A DNA stretch of 18,711 nucleotides from an uncultured Bacteroides sp. (GTDB lineage Bacteria; Bacteroidota; Bacteroidia; Bacteroidales; Bacteroidaceae): NCBI GenBank assembly GCA_900546355.1, contig URCM01000061.1, forward strand, positions 1 through 18,711. The letters run 5' to 3'. A model generated the notes under the pieces. It ran no database searches, was not told where the DNA came from, and was given only the letters and a program-made list of their open reading frames with translations. The position numbers and the translations under genes are program-made. Positions 6,493 to 14,818 of the stretch are shown piece by piece (the stretch's first letter is position 1; each line of letters starts with the position of its first letter).

Positions 6493-7461
6493 TTAAAGCG
6501 AATGCGACTTCACGAAATCAACGATTTCATCGATGTAGCCGAATGCCATGCCTACTACCGTATCCGCTGCACCGTAGTACACCGCTACGCGCTTGCCGTC
6601 CTGCAAGGCCGCGCAGGGGAATACGACGTTGGGCACGTCGCCTTGTAATTCGTAAGGAGCGGCAGGAGCCAACAGGTAAGGCTGCGTGCGGTATAATACC
6701 TTTTCGGGGCAATCTTTGTCTAAGATAGCGGCACCCATCGAGTAGCGGAAGCCGTTGCAGGTGTTGATAACGCCATGATAGAACAGCAACCAACCGGCCT
6801 CGGTGAGGAAGGGTACGGAGCCTGCACCGATTTTGGTGCATTGCCAAGCACTGTCTTCGAATGGAGCGACTTTCATCACGCAACGGTGTTCGCCCCAATA
6901 TTTCATATCGGGACTGTAGCTGATGTAGATGTCGCCGAACGGTGTGTGTCCGTTATCGCTGGGACGGCTCAGCATGGCATATTTGCCGTTTATCTTCTGC
7001 GGGAACAATACTCCGTTGCGGTTGAAAGGCAGGAAAGCATTCTCGCATTGGAAGAATTCCTTGAAATCGAACGTGTAGCCGATGCCGATAGTGGGTCCGT
7101 GATAACCGTTGCACCAGGTAATCCAGTAGCGGTCTTCTATCCACGTCACACGCGGATCGTATTTGTAGTCCGATTCAATCATGTCGGTATTTCCCGCCTT
7201 GAATTGAATGGGATTGTGTTCGATTTCCCAATGGATGCCGTCTTTGCTGAATCCGGCAAAAATGTTCATCTGTACCGCTTTGTTATCGCAACGGAACACA
7301 CCGGCGAATCCGTCGCCGAATGGCACTACGGCACTATTGAAAATGCTGTTCGACGAAGGTATGTCGTAGCGTCCGATAACGGGGTTCTGCGAATACCGCC
7401 ACATCACGTCTGTACATCTTGCCGGGCGTTCTTCCCACGGCATGTTGAAATTCTCTACCAT
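6493..7461 (-). CDS. GH130_2 phosphorylase, probably beta-1,4-mannosyl-GlcNAc phosphorylase
   Basis: This 322-residue cytoplasmic protein (no signal peptide) is a five-bladed propeller of family GH130. It should cleave Man-beta-1,4-GlcNAc with phosphate to Man-1-P and GlcNAc, the last step for the N-glycan core. The catalytic Asp is Asp102 in YKYDPRV. Arg148, Arg166, Lys210 and His229 fall at a constant offset of 2 from the residues I recall as phosphate-binding in UhgbMP (Arg150, Arg168, Lys212, His231, with Asp104), so this copy should be a phosphorylase and not one of the GH130 hydrolases. YYGAADT near the C-terminus is also typical. The flanking GH92 and MFS genes match the BT1032-BT1034 arrangement. 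Mannooligosaccharide or mannosylglucose substrates are alternatives. Confidence 0.9.
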   Translation of the reverse strand: MVENFNMPWEERPARCTDVMWRYSQNPVIGRYDIPSSNSIFNSAVVPFGDGFAGVFRCDNKAVQMNIFAGFSKDGIHWEIEHNPIQFKAGNTDMIESDYKYDPRVTWIEDRYWITWCNGYHGPTIGIGYTFDFKEFFQCENAFLPFNRNGVLFPQKINGKYAMLSRPSDNGHTPFGDIYISYSPDMKYWGEHRCVMKVAPFEDSAWQCTKIGAGSVPFLTEAGWLLFYHGVINTCNGFRYSMGAAILDKDCPEKVLYRTQPYLLAPAAPYELQGDVPNVVFPCAALQDGKRVAVYYGAADTVVGMAFGYIDEIVDFVKSHSL

Positions 7462-7474
7462 TTTTCTTTTAGTT

Positions 7475-7490
7475 AATAGTTAATAATTAA
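7475..7490 (-). repeat. AT-rich 16-mer shared with the 1734-1802 hairpin
   Basis: AATAGTTAATAATTAA lies in the 47-bp gap between the MFS stop and the GH130 start, and its exact reverse complement is at 1782-1797. There is no partner arm here, so no hairpin forms. It may be a degenerate copy of the same repeat family; low complexity lowers the weight of the match. Confidence 0.4.
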
Positions 7491-7508
7491 AAGTTTATAG
7501 TGTTGTCT

Positions 7509-8870
7509 TTATTCTCTTTCTCCTTTCAGTAACGAGCCGTCCGGCGCATACTTGAACGGTACGAAGTACGTAATCAGGAATGCGGGTATCGTGGCTATCA
7601 GCACGAAGATAAAGAAAGGCTCATATCCTCCCGGCTTGTTGAACAATTCGCCCAAGGTCTCGCATACCCATCCGCTCAGCATACCCGGCAGCATCACGCC
7701 TAAGTTCATAATGCCCGAAGCGAACGCGTAGTGTGCCATCTGGTGCTTGCCCGGTGCCACTTGCTGCATCATAAACAGGGTCAGCCCTACAAAGCCGAAG
7801 CCATAGCCGAAGTATTCGAACACGATGCCGCTGCAAATCAGTATGCCGTTTTCAGGTTGGAAGGTTGCCAGCAGGGCGTAGACAACGAACGGAAGGTTGA
7901 AGATGCAACACAAGGTGAACAATGTTTTCTTCAATCCGCGTGAGGAGATGTAATAGCCGGCAAGCAAGGAGCCTAATACGAAAGCTGCGGCTCCGTAGGC
8001 CCCGTAGTAAAGCCCGATTTCCTTTTCGCTCAGTCCCAAGCCTCCCATCGCACGGTCCGCTTTCAGGAAGAGCGGCACGATTTTCATTACGAAACCTTCG
8101 GCAAAACGGTACAGGATGATGAAGCACAAGTAATATACGATGTGGCTCTTGCGGAAGAAATCGGTCAATACGGCTATCAGTTCTTTCAATACCTGACCTG
8201 CCGTCCTCGTTTCTCCTTGTTTCCGCTTTTGTCCGGAAGGGAGCATGAAGATGTGGTAAATGCCTAACAATACCATGGTGGCGCAAAGGATAGCCATAAT
8301 CAGCATCCAGGCTTTCTGGTTGGCCGCGAACAACACGGCTTTATCGTCCATGTTTCCACCGGCATAGCGCTCGATGGCATAGCCGGCAAGGTAGACCAGT
8401 CCGCCTGTAGCGATAATCTTGGCAATGTTATAAAACGCTCCTTGCCAGCCGATGTATTTGGCTTGCTCCTGTTGGGAAAGTTCGCTCATGTATACACCAT
8501 CGCAGGCAATGTCGTGTGTGGCACCGCTGAAAGCGATGATAGCCAGCAGGGCTATGGCTATACTGAAGAAGTGGGGCAGGTTCAATGAGAACGCTACCAG
8601 TCCGAAGGTAATACCTGTAATCAGTTGGGTAGCGATTACAAAGAACTTTTTCGTTTTGAACAATTCAAGGAACGGACTCCACAGCGGCTTTAATGTCCAG
8701 GGCAAGAGGATGAGCGAAGTCCAAAAGGTAATCAGCTTGTCTTCTACGCCCAGTCCTTTGAACATCAGCACGGTCACCATATTGAGCACCACAAAAGGGA
8801 GCCCCATCGCAAAATATGCGGTGGGGACCCATGTGATGGGGCTTCTTTTATGAAGTTTTTCTTCTTCCAT
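7509..8870 (-). CDS. MFS permease, AmpG-like, probable Man-GlcNAc importer
   Basis: This 453-residue inner-membrane protein has about 12 hydrophobic segments and the short charged N-terminus MEEEKLHKR. The stretch HDIACDGVYMSELSQQEQAKY after the third to fourth helix resembles the AmpG/sugar-permease branch of the major facilitator superfamily (compare the TQDIAxDA motif). A cytoplasmic loop rich in K/R/E (about residues 218-235) splits the two six-helix halves. Lying 9 bp behind the second GH92 gene and just before GH130, it most likely moves the trimmed disaccharide Man-beta-1,4-GlcNAc into the cytoplasm, as proposed for the BT1034 position in B. thetaiotaomicron. Substrate and coupling ion are inferred from context only. 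Confidence 0.85.
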   Translation of the reverse strand: MEEEKLHKRSPITWVPTAYFAMGLPFVVLNMVTVLMFKGLGVEDKLITFWTSLILLPWTLKPLWSPFLELFKTKKFFVIATQLITGITFGLVAFSLNLPHFFSIAIALLAIIAFSGATHDIACDGVYMSELSQQEQAKYIGWQGAFYNIAKIIATGGLVYLAGYAIERYAGGNMDDKAVLFAANQKAWMLIMAILCATMVLLGIYHIFMLPSGQKRKQGETRTAGQVLKELIAVLTDFFRKSHIVYYLCFIILYRFAEGFVMKIVPLFLKADRAMGGLGLSEKEIGLYYGAYGAAAFVLGSLLAGYYISSRGLKKTLFTLCCIFNLPFVVYALLATFQPENGILICSGIVFEYFGYGFGFVGLTLFMMQQVAPGKHQMAHYAFASGIMNLGVMLPGMLSGWVCETLGELFNKPGGYEPFFIFVLIATIPAFLITYFVPFKYAPDGSLLKGERE

Positions 8871-8879
8871 GGCCAGGCA

Positions 8880-11162
8880 TTATTTCTTCTGCACTTCGTT
8901 GCTGAACGAGTAAGGAGCATCTTCGGGAGCGGTACCTCTTGTCTTGTTGGGCGTGTTTCCCATGGTGATGTCGATTTCTCCTCCGTTCTGTAGCGTAGAG
9001 TGGGTGACATAGTTTTTGGTATAGGTCTGTCCGTTTACCTTCATGGCTTCGATGTAGAAGTTATCCTTGCTGTTTTCGGGAGCGTTGATGGTAAGCGTCT
9101 TGCCGTTCTCGAAATGCAAGGTGGCTTTCTTGAACAACGGCGCTCCCATGACGTATTGGTCTGTACCCGGACATACCGGATAGAATCCCAATGCCGTAAA
9201 CACATACCATGCCGATGTCTGTCCGTTGTCCTCATCGCCGCAATAGCCGTCGGGGGTCGGTGTGTACATGCGGTCCATTACCTGACGCAGCCAATATTGG
9301 GCTTTCCACGGCTGTTTTGCATAGTTGTACAGGTAAATCATGTGTTGTACGGGCTGGTTGCCATGTGCGTAGTTGCCCATGTTCATCACCGTCATTTCAC
9401 GGATTTCGTGGATGGGGAATCCGTAGTAACTATCGTCGAAGATAGGCGGAACGGAGAATACCGAATCCATCATGCTGACAAATACGTCATCGCCACCCAT
9501 GAGATTGATGAGTCCTTGCGGGTCGTGGAATACCGACCATGAGTAGTGCCAACTGTTTCCTTCGGTGAATGCATCGCCCCATTTCAAGGGTGAGAACGGC
9601 GACTGGAATGTACCGTCTTCGTTCTTTCCGCGCATCAGTTTGCTTTCGGGGTCGAACAAGTTCTTATAGTTCATCGCGCGTTCAGCGAAGAGTTTGATTT
9701 CTTTCTTCGGGCGGTCCAATGCTTTGGCGAGTTGGTAGATACACCAGTCGTCGTAAGCATACTCCAGCGTACGTGCGGCGTTTTCGTTAATCTTCACGTC
9801 ATAGGGTACATAGCCCAATTTGTTGTAATATTCATACCCCAAACGTCCGGTAGACGATACTTCGGGATGTACGCTTTCCGTTCCGTGCAGAATGCCTTGG
9901 TAGAGGGTTTCCACATCCTTCACTTTTACACCTTTCAGGTAAGCGTCCGCCAATACGGAAGCAGAGTTGTTTCCTACCATGCAGCCGCGGTGCCCGGGAC
10001 TGGCCCATTCGGGGAAGAATCCACTTTCTTTATAGGTATTGATGAGGCCTTCCTGGATTTCCAGGTTGGTAGAAGGATACATCAGGTTCAGTAAGGGGAA
10101 CAGGCAACGGAACGTATCCCAAAAACCGGTATCGGTGTACATATAACCCGGCAACACTTCCCCGTTGTACGGGCTGTAATGTACCGGCTGGCCTTGTGCG
10201 TCGATTTCATAGAACTTGCGCGGGAACAGCAACGAACGGTACAGGCACGAATAGAACGTGCGGTATTGGTCCAAGTTTCCGCCTTCTACTTCGATGCGTC
10301 CCAATACGTTGTTCCATGCGTCACGTCCTTTTTGTACCAATGTGTCGAATGAGTCGTTGCCCAGTTCTTTCAGGTTCAGCATGGCTTGGTCGTAGCTGAT
10401 GAAAGAAGACGCGATGCGTGCGTGTACGATTTCTCCTTTCCGGGTACTGAAGCCGATGATGGCTCCTGCATGGTCGGCTTCTTGTTCCGTTCCGTTTTCG
10501 TGCAAGATGCTATCGGCTACGGTAGCCTGATATGTGAATGGCTTATCGAATTCGATGACAAAATAGTTCTTGAAGTTGGTTGGCACACCTCCGCTGTTTC
10601 GGGTGGAATAGCCGATGACGCGGTTGTTTGCCTTGTCGATTTTTACATACGAACCTTTATCAAATGCATCGACTACGATGTACGAATGTTCGTTTTCGGG
10701 GAAAGTGAAGCGGAACATTACGGCACGTTCGGTCGGGCTCATTTCGGTCACGATGTCGTATTCAGCCAAATATACCTTATAATAATAAGCTTTTGCCGTT
10801 TCTCCTTTGTGTGCGAACCAGCTTGCACGACGGTCTTCATTGAACTCGGGTTTGTTTACCATCGGCATGATGGCGAATTGTCCGTAGTCGTTTATCCACG
10901 GGCTGGGCTGGTGGGTCTGCTTGAATCCGCGGATTTTCGTGGCGGTATAGGTATATTGCCAGCCATCGCCCATTTTCCCGGTTTGGGGTGTCCAGAAGTT
11001 CATGCCCCAAGGACGTGCGATAGCGGGATAGGTGTTTCCTGTAGAAAGTTCGAACGTAGACTGTGTGCCCACTAATGGGTTTACATAGTCGGCGTAGTCT
11101 TTTGCTTGCCCTAAAGTGAACAGGCTGACAAGCAAGGTGAATAGTAAGCTTCGTTTTTTCAT
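8880..11162 (-). CDS. GH92 exo-alpha-1,2-mannosidase (BT3990-like)
   Basis: This is a 760-residue GH92 enzyme with the type I signal peptide MKKRSLLFTLLVSLFTLGQA, predicted periplasmic. The N-terminal block reads PWGMNFWTPQTG. The putative acid is Glu534 (TEGNSWHY) and the base pair is Asp643/Asp645 in GDEDNGQTSAW. Trp89 (SPWIND) and His585-Glu586 (FPIHEIRE) fall exactly one residue after the positions I recall for BT3990 (Trp88, Glu533, His584-Glu585, Asp642/Asp644), where the His-Glu pair gives alpha-1,2 selectivity. It is therefore the best candidate in the window for removing the outer alpha-1,2 mannoses of high-mannose N-glycans or yeast mannan side chains. The MFS gene follows after 9 bp; a 128-bp gap with an octamer repeat precedes it. 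Confidence 0.94.
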   Translation of the reverse strand: MKKRSLLFTLLVSLFTLGQAKDYADYVNPLVGTQSTFELSTGNTYPAIARPWGMNFWTPQTGKMGDGWQYTYTATKIRGFKQTHQPSPWINDYGQFAIMPMVNKPEFNEDRRASWFAHKGETAKAYYYKVYLAEYDIVTEMSPTERAVMFRFTFPENEHSYIVVDAFDKGSYVKIDKANNRVIGYSTRNSGGVPTNFKNYFVIEFDKPFTYQATVADSILHENGTEQEADHAGAIIGFSTRKGEIVHARIASSFISYDQAMLNLKELGNDSFDTLVQKGRDAWNNVLGRIEVEGGNLDQYRTFYSCLYRSLLFPRKFYEIDAQGQPVHYSPYNGEVLPGYMYTDTGFWDTFRCLFPLLNLMYPSTNLEIQEGLINTYKESGFFPEWASPGHRGCMVGNNSASVLADAYLKGVKVKDVETLYQGILHGTESVHPEVSSTGRLGYEYYNKLGYVPYDVKINENAARTLEYAYDDWCIYQLAKALDRPKKEIKLFAERAMNYKNLFDPESKLMRGKNEDGTFQSPFSPLKWGDAFTEGNSWHYSWSVFHDPQGLINLMGGDDVFVSMMDSVFSVPPIFDDSYYGFPIHEIREMTVMNMGNYAHGNQPVQHMIYLYNYAKQPWKAQYWLRQVMDRMYTPTPDGYCGDEDNGQTSAWYVFTALGFYPVCPGTDQYVMGAPLFKKATLHFENGKTLTINAPENSKDNFYIEAMKVNGQTYTKNYVTHSTLQNGGEIDITMGNTPNKTRGTAPEDAPYSFSNEVQKK

Positions 11163-11177
11163 GGTGAATCTTATTTT

Positions 11178-11275
11178 AATGTGTCAATGTGTTAATGTGG
11201 AAATGTGGGAATGTAATAATGTGGTAATAACTTTAAACTTGTTTTTATATTTGCACATTAGCACATTCTCACATT
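11178..11275. repeat. Octamer repeat array with inverted partner (AATGTGnn)
   Basis: Six 8-bp units of AATGTGnn lie in strict register at 11178-11225, with the fifth degenerate. Three inverted units (nnCACATT) follow at 11252-11275. The two halves can fold into a stem of about 22 bp with a few mismatches at the variable positions. The array fills the gap between the third and second GH92 genes, so the polycistronic RNA would carry this structure between two mannosidase cistrons. A role in message stability or partial termination is inference. Confidence 0.7.
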
Positions 11276-11290
11276 TTGTAAATGACTTGA

Positions 11291-13564
11291 TTATACGCCC
11301 CATTTCGTAGGTTGTCCGGTCATGGTTATTTCCAGCACACCCCCTGCGGCAATGTCTTTATGTTCCAAGAACGGTTTGTCCAAGGGTTCTCCGTTTAAAG
11401 TTGCGCTTTCGATATACTTGTTGTCTGCCGAGTTGTTCTTGGTCACAATCGTGAATGTTTTTCCTTCGGGCAGGTTGATGACCGTTTTGTCGAATATCGG
11501 GCGTCCGATGGAGTACACCGGTTTGCCCGGACATACTTGATAGAATCCCATGGAGTTCAGGATGTACCATGCCGACATCTGTCCGCAGTCTTCATTTCCC
11601 GACAAGCCGTCCGGCTCGTTGCGGTATTGTTCTTTCAATACCCGGTCTATCAATTCTTGGGTTTGCCACGGACGGTTCACGTAGTTATACAAGTGGATAA
11701 CGTGATGGCTCGGTTCGTTGCCTTGCGCGTATTGACCGATGAGTCCGGTGATATCTGCCGATACCAATTCGCCTTCGATTGTCGAATCGGCATTGAACAA
11801 GGAGTCGAGTTTGCCAACGAACGCATCTTCGCCTCCCATCAGTTCTACGAATCCTTCCACATCTTGAGGTACGAACCACAACCATTGCCAAGCGTTTCCT
11901 TCGCAATAGTCATCGTTGCGGTGGTTCGAGGCTTTCGGGTTAAACGGAGTGCGCCAGTTACCGTTCGAGTCCAAACCGCGCATAAAGCGGGTAGACGGGT
12001 CGAAGTAATGTGTATAAGCTTTGGCGAACTTGGCATACTTTTCTTGATTTTTATAATCACCTACGGCTTCTGCCAGAATCGAAATGCAATAGTCATCGTA
12101 TGCATATTCCAGTGCTTTGGCTACCGACTCGTTTTCACGGTCGCACGGGATGTAACCGAGGGTATTTTTATAATACTTCGCTTTCGGCATCAGGAATGGC
12201 AATACTTCGGGCGGGCATTTGATGCCGGTCGTGTCGTATTCAGCGACACGCAGGCAAGCTTTGTAGGCATCCTGTAAATCGAAGTCAGCGATACCTTTCG
12301 TATAAGCGTCGGCAATGAGCGATACGGCATGATACCCAATCATGGTGCCGGTATAGTTTCCTGCCAGTTCCCATTTCGGGAAAACACCGCCTTCCTGGCT
12401 CTTCAGTATTAGCGAGCGGATGAAGTCGTTGTTCAGTTGCGGGTCGATGATGGTCAGCAATGGATGAAGCGCGCGGAATGTGTCCCATAGCGAGAATACG
12501 GTATATACCGGTTTGTTTACATCGCCTTGATGCGCTTTCATGTCCATGCCCCAATGGCGTCCGTCTGCGTCTGTAAACAGATTCGGGCTGATGGCCGCAT
12601 GATACATGGCGGTATAGAAAATCTCTTTGTTGGTTTCGTTCGTGGTGGTGATGTCAATTTTCGAAAGCCAGCTGTTCCATGCAGCCTTTGCATCGTTGCG
12701 CACCTTGTCGAAATCCCATGCTGGTATTTCGGCTTCCAGGTTTTTCTTTGCGCCTTCTGTGTCAACGGTGGAAAGTCCTACTTTCACCAGCACTTGTTCG
12801 TCTTTTTGGGTTTCGAATTTCAGCAATACCTTACAGCGCGGTTGTACTCTTCCTTTGGCATCGGTCAGGGTGTCGCGTACGATGGTATAAGTAAAAGGTT
12901 TCGAGAATTTGGCGTAAAAGCTTGCCTGTTGGTCGAATGCCCAGTATTTGGTAAGTTTGCTTCCTTTGATTTCCGTGTCGCTTACTACCTCTACCTGCAT
13001 GTCCAGGTTGGTCTGATATTGGATAGAGTAGTCCATGTCGAGGATGAATCCGGCATCTGACGTTTCCGGGAAAGTGTAACGGTGCAGGGCTGCACGTGGA
13101 GTAGAGGTCAGTTCTGCTTTTACTCCATAGCGGTTGAGGAATACCGAATAGTATCCGGGTTCCGTCGTTTCATGCTCGTGGCTGAACGATGAAGCGTATG
13201 GCTCGGTCTGGCTTACATAGTCTTGCGGGTTGTACTGTTGTTCTCCTACGGTCGGCATCAGCAGGAAGTCGCCATAGTCGGCACATCCTGTTCCGCTGAC
13301 ATGATTGTGCGAGAATCCGTTCATTGTGGAGTCTGCATAATAATAGCCCGAGCAAGCGTCCCAGCCATCGATGCGGGTGTCAGGACTGGGCTGGATCATG
13401 CCGTGAGGTACTACCGGACCGGGAAATGTGTGTCCGTGTCCGCCTGTTCCGATAAACGGATTTACATACGCCGTATAGTCGGGGGCCGGGGCTGTCTGAG
13501 CGCACGCCGCCATCAGCAGGGCTGCCCCTGCGCAATAAGCTATAACGGAAAGTTTTGCTTTCAT
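11291..13564 (-). CDS. GH92 exo-alpha-mannosidase lipoprotein (PHGMIQPSPDT subtype)
   Basis: This is a 757-residue GH92 enzyme. The N-terminus ends in LLMAAC, a lipobox with Cys21, so it is probably a lipoprotein. The residues after Cys (AQTAPAP) lack the acidic surface-export signal of Bacteroides, which suggests the periplasmic side. The mature protein begins YVNPFIGTGGHGHTFPGP, with PHGMIQPSPDT close to the family consensus. Putative acid Glu555 lies in CEGNAWQW and the base region is GNEDCGQMSAW (Asp659). The GNEPSHH stretch is present, but the His-Glu pair of alpha-1,2 enzymes is not seen, so another alpha linkage is more likely. It starts 27 bp after the fecR stop, hence probably co-transcribed with the anti-sigma gene. 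Confidence 0.93.
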   Translation of the reverse strand: MKAKLSVIAYCAGAALLMAACAQTAPAPDYTAYVNPFIGTGGHGHTFPGPVVPHGMIQPSPDTRIDGWDACSGYYYADSTMNGFSHNHVSGTGCADYGDFLLMPTVGEQQYNPQDYVSQTEPYASSFSHEHETTEPGYYSVFLNRYGVKAELTSTPRAALHRYTFPETSDAGFILDMDYSIQYQTNLDMQVEVVSDTEIKGSKLTKYWAFDQQASFYAKFSKPFTYTIVRDTLTDAKGRVQPRCKVLLKFETQKDEQVLVKVGLSTVDTEGAKKNLEAEIPAWDFDKVRNDAKAAWNSWLSKIDITTTNETNKEIFYTAMYHAAISPNLFTDADGRHWGMDMKAHQGDVNKPVYTVFSLWDTFRALHPLLTIIDPQLNNDFIRSLILKSQEGGVFPKWELAGNYTGTMIGYHAVSLIADAYTKGIADFDLQDAYKACLRVAEYDTTGIKCPPEVLPFLMPKAKYYKNTLGYIPCDRENESVAKALEYAYDDYCISILAEAVGDYKNQEKYAKFAKAYTHYFDPSTRFMRGLDSNGNWRTPFNPKASNHRNDDYCEGNAWQWLWFVPQDVEGFVELMGGEDAFVGKLDSLFNADSTIEGELVSADITGLIGQYAQGNEPSHHVIHLYNYVNRPWQTQELIDRVLKEQYRNEPDGLSGNEDCGQMSAWYILNSMGFYQVCPGKPVYSIGRPIFDKTVINLPEGKTFTIVTKNNSADNKYIESATLNGEPLDKPFLEHKDIAAGGVLEITMTGQPTKWGV

Positions 13565-13591
13565 AATATCATTATTAAGTTAGAGTTAATA

Positions 13592-14590
13592 TTATTCTTT
13601 ATGTTTTGGTGATATGAATACCGAGCCTTGGTATAGCTTGTAGTCGATATGGATGGTATTCTGTAATATTTTCAATACTTCTTCTATGGTTTCCTTCTTT
13701 TGCAGCACTCCCGAATATGTAGCGGTCTGGTCAATGTCCGGCGAGAGGATGATGTCCATTCCGTACAGCTTTTCTAAGATGTCGGCGATGCGGAACACGT
13801 CTGCCTGGTTCAGCGGTATCAGGTTATCGTGCCACACGGCATCTACAATGGCATCTGTTTGCGATACTTTCATCTGGCGGGTCATCAGGTTCAGTTCTAC
13901 TTTCTGGCCCGGCGATAGGGTGATGGACCCTTCATTGCCATTGCCTTCCACTTTTACTTCTCCTTCAATCAGTGAGGCTTCGGCGGTTTTCCCTCCCTCC
14001 TGGCTTTTGAAGTTGAACTTGGTGCCTAACACTTCCACGTTCATGCTTTTACTGGTGACGTGGAAAGGTTTATGCTTGTTTTTAGTCACCTCGAAATAAG
14101 CTTCTCCATTCAGGCTTACTTCCCGTGTGCTTTCTTCGAAAGCTTTGGGGTAAGTCAGTGTCGTATTTTCGTTGAGCCAGACTTGGCTATTATCGGGCAA
14201 TACCAATGTCAATGTTTCTCCGGATTGGGTGGATACGGTTATCAGGCCGTCTTCACCTCCGTGTAGCGCATACCAAGCGTTGAATCCCGCAAATGCGATT
14301 ACCGCAGCTATTGCCGCTGCATATTTCCATCTTTTTTTCAAGAAAGAGAATGCAGGTCTGTCATCCTCTTCTTCGTCTTTGATGCGTGCTTTTAAATTCC
14401 TTTCGGCTTCTTGAAAGACCCTTTCATCGGGCACGACATCTGTTTTTCCCAAGTGGTACAGTTCTTCCCACCGGAAAAAGAATTTTTTGTGTTCTTCCGA
14501 TTCGTTTACCCATCGCATCACCGCTTGCTGTTCCTCGGGGGTGCATTCATTTCGGAAGAAACGCATGAATGTTTCGTAGTTTACTTTCAT
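13592..14590 (-). CDS. FecR-family anti-sigma factor
   Basis: This is a 332-residue inner-membrane protein. The cytoplasmic N-terminus (1-88) holds the sigma-binding FecR_N-like helices, with CTPEEQQAVMRWVNESEEHK. One membrane helix spans about 90-109. A periplasmic FecR beta domain (about 115-215) contains GEAYFEVTKN and PFHVTSKSMNVEVLGTKFN. The C-terminus (about 258-328) is a DUF4974/STN-like domain ending in YKLYQGSVFI. Such proteins hold an ECF sigma factor until an outer-membrane transducer signals substrate capture. The only sigma factor visible is the divergent gene at 17167-17697, separated from fecR by a GH92 gene. A sequence motif upstream is shared with that GH92 gene. Confidence 0.93.
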   Translation of the reverse strand: MKVNYETFMRFFRNECTPEEQQAVMRWVNESEEHKKFFFRWEELYHLGKTDVVPDERVFQEAERNLKARIKDEEEDDRPAFSFLKKRWKYAAAIAAVIAFAGFNAWYALHGGEDGLITVSTQSGETLTLVLPDNSQVWLNENTTLTYPKAFEESTREVSLNGEAYFEVTKNKHKPFHVTSKSMNVEVLGTKFNFKSQEGGKTAEASLIEGEVKVEGNGNEGSITLSPGQKVELNLMTRQMKVSQTDAIVDAVWHDNLIPLNQADVFRIADILEKLYGMDIILSPDIDQTATYSGVLQKKETIEEVLKILQNTIHIDYKLYQGSVFISPKHKE

Positions 14591-14625
14591 TTCTTTTTAC
14601 CTCTTCTATACCTTATCCTGTTTTA

Positions 14626-14653
14626 AGAACAACTGAAAGTAGAAAAACACTTA
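14626..14653 (-). promoter_or_regulatory. Candidate ECF-dependent promoter upstream of fecR
   Basis: On the minus strand the sequence reads TAAGTGTTTTTC, nine variable bases, then TTGTTCT. The same two blocks with the same N9 spacer occur at 17075-17102 before the first GH92 gene. The inner edge lies 35 bp from the fecR start, fitting a promoter. No TAnnTTTG box is evident here. Assignment to the local ECF sigma factor is inference. Confidence 0.55.
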
Positions 14654-14732
14654 CACGAAAGATGGGAATTATGCATTTCTTTAAATTTTTGATAGGATAC
14701 AAGCCCTATAGGTGTGCACAGGAAATTACAGG

Positions 14733-14752
14733 CCGTTTCTACGAGGAAACGG
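14733..14752 (-). repeat. Small GC-containing hairpin in the GH92-fecR gap
   Basis: CCGTTTC (14733-14739) and GAAACGG (14746-14752) form a perfect 7-bp stem with a 6-nt loop, 66 bp past the stop of the upstream GH92 gene. There is no T-run after it on the minus strand, so it is at best a factor-assisted terminator. The remainder of the 228-bp gap shows no gene. Confidence 0.4.
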
Positions 14753-14818
14753 TAACTGTAGTTTCTTGTGCTTGTTCCGCGGGATGCGTTTTGTGTGATA
14801 TCGGGCATACGCTTGTGG

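Noticed and set aside
11246..11253. TATATTTG, a -7 consensus match on the plus strand
   Set aside because: No plus-strand gene follows and no -33 box lies at proper distance; AT-rich spacers produce such matches by chance.
14654..14818. A possible small gene or RNA in the 228-bp gap between GH92 and fecR
   Set aside because: Short frames have no family features, and only one small hairpin is visible; nothing supports a gene.
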